Assembly: GCA_031289385.1 (NCBI GenBank) | Contig: JAITPP010000127.1 | Span: 1 to 6,382, forward strand | DNA: 6,382 nt | DNA from: Prevotellaceae bacterium | GTDB taxonomy: Bacteria > Bacteroidota > Bacteroidia > Bacteroidales > UBA932 | Reading direction: 5' to 3' | Part shown: one piece after another, positions 5,543 through 6,382 of the stretch | How positions within the stretch are numbered: position 1 is the stretch's first letter | Layout: every line of letters starts with the position of its first letter | Notes under the pieces: model-generated | Database searches by the model: none | Told to the model about the DNA's origin: nothing | Seen by the model: the letters and a program-made list of their open reading frames with translations, nothing else | Position numbers and translations under genes: made by a program

Positions 5543-5590
5543 TCGTAAGTTATAAGTTATAAGTCGTAAGTTGTAAGTCGTAAGTTGTAA
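5542..5590. repeat. Heptamer tandem repeat GTYRTAA, seven copies
   Basis: Seven back-to-back 7-bp units fit GTYRTAA (variants GTCGTAA, GTTATAA and GTTGTAA), beginning with the last base of the fabH stop codon and running 49 bp. The same consensus occurs in four copies at 1060-1087 behind another plus-strand gene. The array carries stop codons in all three plus-strand frames. No hairpin or T-run is present, so it does not resemble a terminator. Confidence 0.9.
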
Positions 5591-5677
5591 GGCAGTTTTT
5601 AATATTAGAAATACATTTAGTTTGCTGATTTATTTAGTTATTTGAAAACATAAATCACAAATTGAAAATCATATTTT

Positions 5678-5749
5678 GCCCTTGTAGTTCAACGGATAGA
5701 ACGGAAGTTTCCTAAACTTTAAATAGCGGTTCGATTCCGCTCAGGGGTA
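5678..5749 (+). tRNA. tRNA-Arg with anticodon CCU
   Basis: A full cloverleaf can be drawn. The acceptor is GCCCTTG (5678-5684) with CAGGGGT (5742-5748), including G-U at the first and fifth pairs. The D stem is GTTC/GAAC (5687-5690, 5699-5702), the anticodon stem GAAGT/ACTTT (5704-5708, 5716-5720) and the loop TTCCTAA with anticodon CCT at 5711-5713. A 4-nt variable region precedes the T stem AGCGG/CCGCT with loop TTCGATT (5730-5736). The discriminator is A5749 and CCA is not encoded. The arrangement parallels E. coli tRNA-Arg(CCU). It reads AGG, a codon used for example at residue 51 of the DUF177 gene. No clear promoter box is seen in the 87 bp after the heptamer array. Confidence 0.92.
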
Positions 5750-5828
5750 CAAAAAATAAAAGACAATATTATTATTGATATTTTAGAACAAAACAAAGAA
5801 CTTTTAAAACAATTATTAAAAAATAAAA

Positions 5829-6382
5829 ATGACGGAAGGACATGATGTTACCGCTAATCAATCTAATGATGGAAGCGGAGTTAATACAAATAATAAAAGT
5901 GGAAATAATAATAAAAAAGACGAAAAATATATAAGTACTATTTTCTATTGGATTTCAGGTTTTTCTTTTTTATTCAGTCTAATAGCCATTTGTGGCGCAT
6001 TTTTTTATAAAAATACTGTTTTGACAAACGAATCTATTGTTTTAATTTTTGTCGGCATACTTGCCACCTTTGTAGTGGTATCTAATTATATTCAAGTAAA
6101 AAGCATAGAAGATAGAACTGAAAAACAGATTAATTCGCTACAAGTCCAAATTGATGAATTTGAGAATAAATTAGACGATATTTTTATTTCACAAGGACAA
6201 GCTGATTATATTACATTCAAAATAAACAGAAAAGATATTGTAAAAAAATATATTGAGAAGTATTTAGAAAGTAATAGCATAAAAACAGAAGAAATTTTCA
6301 CGCATAAAACCGAGCTTTTTACATATTTAAAAAGTCAAAATGAAGTAAAATCTGCTTGTGGAAATAACCAATTTATGATATA
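5829..6382 (+). CDS. Unknown two-helix membrane protein with coiled coil, 3' end missing
   Basis: An open frame of 184 codons runs from ATG 5829 to the window end without a stop. An in-frame TAA at 5817 lies just upstream, so this ATG is the first possible ATG start. I do not recognise the family. Residues 1-33 are hydrophilic and rich in Asn, Gly and Lys. Hydrophobic helices follow near 36-59 and 69-87, then a heptad-like charged segment at about 91-118 that suggests a coiled coil, then a Lys- and Glu-rich region to the edge. This implies an inner-membrane anchor with a large soluble C-terminal part. The stretch ATFVVVSNYIQV (79-90) resembles anonymous Bacteroidetes membrane proteins I have seen, without a known role. 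G+C is about 26% by hand count, against about 42% in a 240-bp sample of fabH, hinting at a different origin. It begins 79 bp after tRNA-Arg. Confidence 0.7.
   Translation, partial: MTEGHDVTANQSNDGSGVNTNNKSGNNNKKDEKYISTIFYWISGFSFLFSLIAICGAFFYKNTVLTNESIVLIFVGILATFVVVSNYIQVKSIEDRTEKQINSLQVQIDEFENKLDDIFISQGQADYITFKINRKDIVKKYIEKYLESNSIKTEEIFTHKTELFTYLKSQNEVKSACGNNQFMI

Noticed and set aside
5542..5677. Intrinsic terminator after fabH
   Set aside because: I found no stem with a T-run between the heptamer array and the tRNA, so read-through into the tRNA cannot be excluded.

Overview
The window looks like a chromosomal segment of an AT-rich member of the Bacteroidota, probably Bacteroidales-like. 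The evidence is two promoters of the Bacteroidetes type (TTG near -33, TAnnTTTG near -7), A-rich leaders without Shine-Dalgarno sequences, and PlsX and L32 sequences of the Bacteroidetes kind. A species cannot be named from this.

Layout. Positions 2-1054 (+) hold the 3' part of a multi-pass membrane protein of the NagX / heparan-alpha-glucosaminide N-acetyltransferase-like family (DUF5009/COG4299), with an unusual extra segment of about 80 residues. A convergent gene at 1278-1919 (-) encodes an exported SagB/ThcOx-type nitroreductase. An AT-rich inverted repeat lies between the two. Positions 1920-2754 are a gene-free stretch of about 835 bp. It holds the nitroreductase promoter, a GC-rich island (about 48% G+C, hand-counted, in flanks of about 20%) built of hairpin-forming repeats, an orphan terminator-like hairpin, and a 38-bp tandem repeat. 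Positions 2755-5542 (+) carry the conserved cluster DUF177(YceD)-rpmF-plsX-fabH. It is driven by a clear promoter whose -7 box ends 24 bp before the DUF177 start codon. The block after fabH is a heptamer tandem repeat, a tRNA-Arg(CCU) at 5678-5749, and the 5' part of a very AT-rich gene for an unknown two-helix membrane protein that runs off the window end.

How the genes fit together. DUF177 and L32 connect to ribosome and rRNA metabolism. PlsX makes acyl-phosphate from acyl-ACP for phospholipid synthesis, and FabH starts each new fatty acid chain. The cluster therefore couples translation capacity with membrane lipid supply, as in many bacteria. The flanking genes have no evident link to it.

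The coding content is mostly ordinary and I do not see a complete new system. The parts most worth a second look are the repeat-rich intergenic island at 2151-2450, the same heptamer array placed just behind two different stop codons, the inserted segment in the membrane acyltransferase-like protein, and the sharp drop in G+C just after the tRNA, which may mark an integrated element. Three obvious long reading frames begin too early or too late: the first gene continues upstream of its GTG at 41, DUF177 starts at ATG 2755, and plsX starts at ATG 3561.
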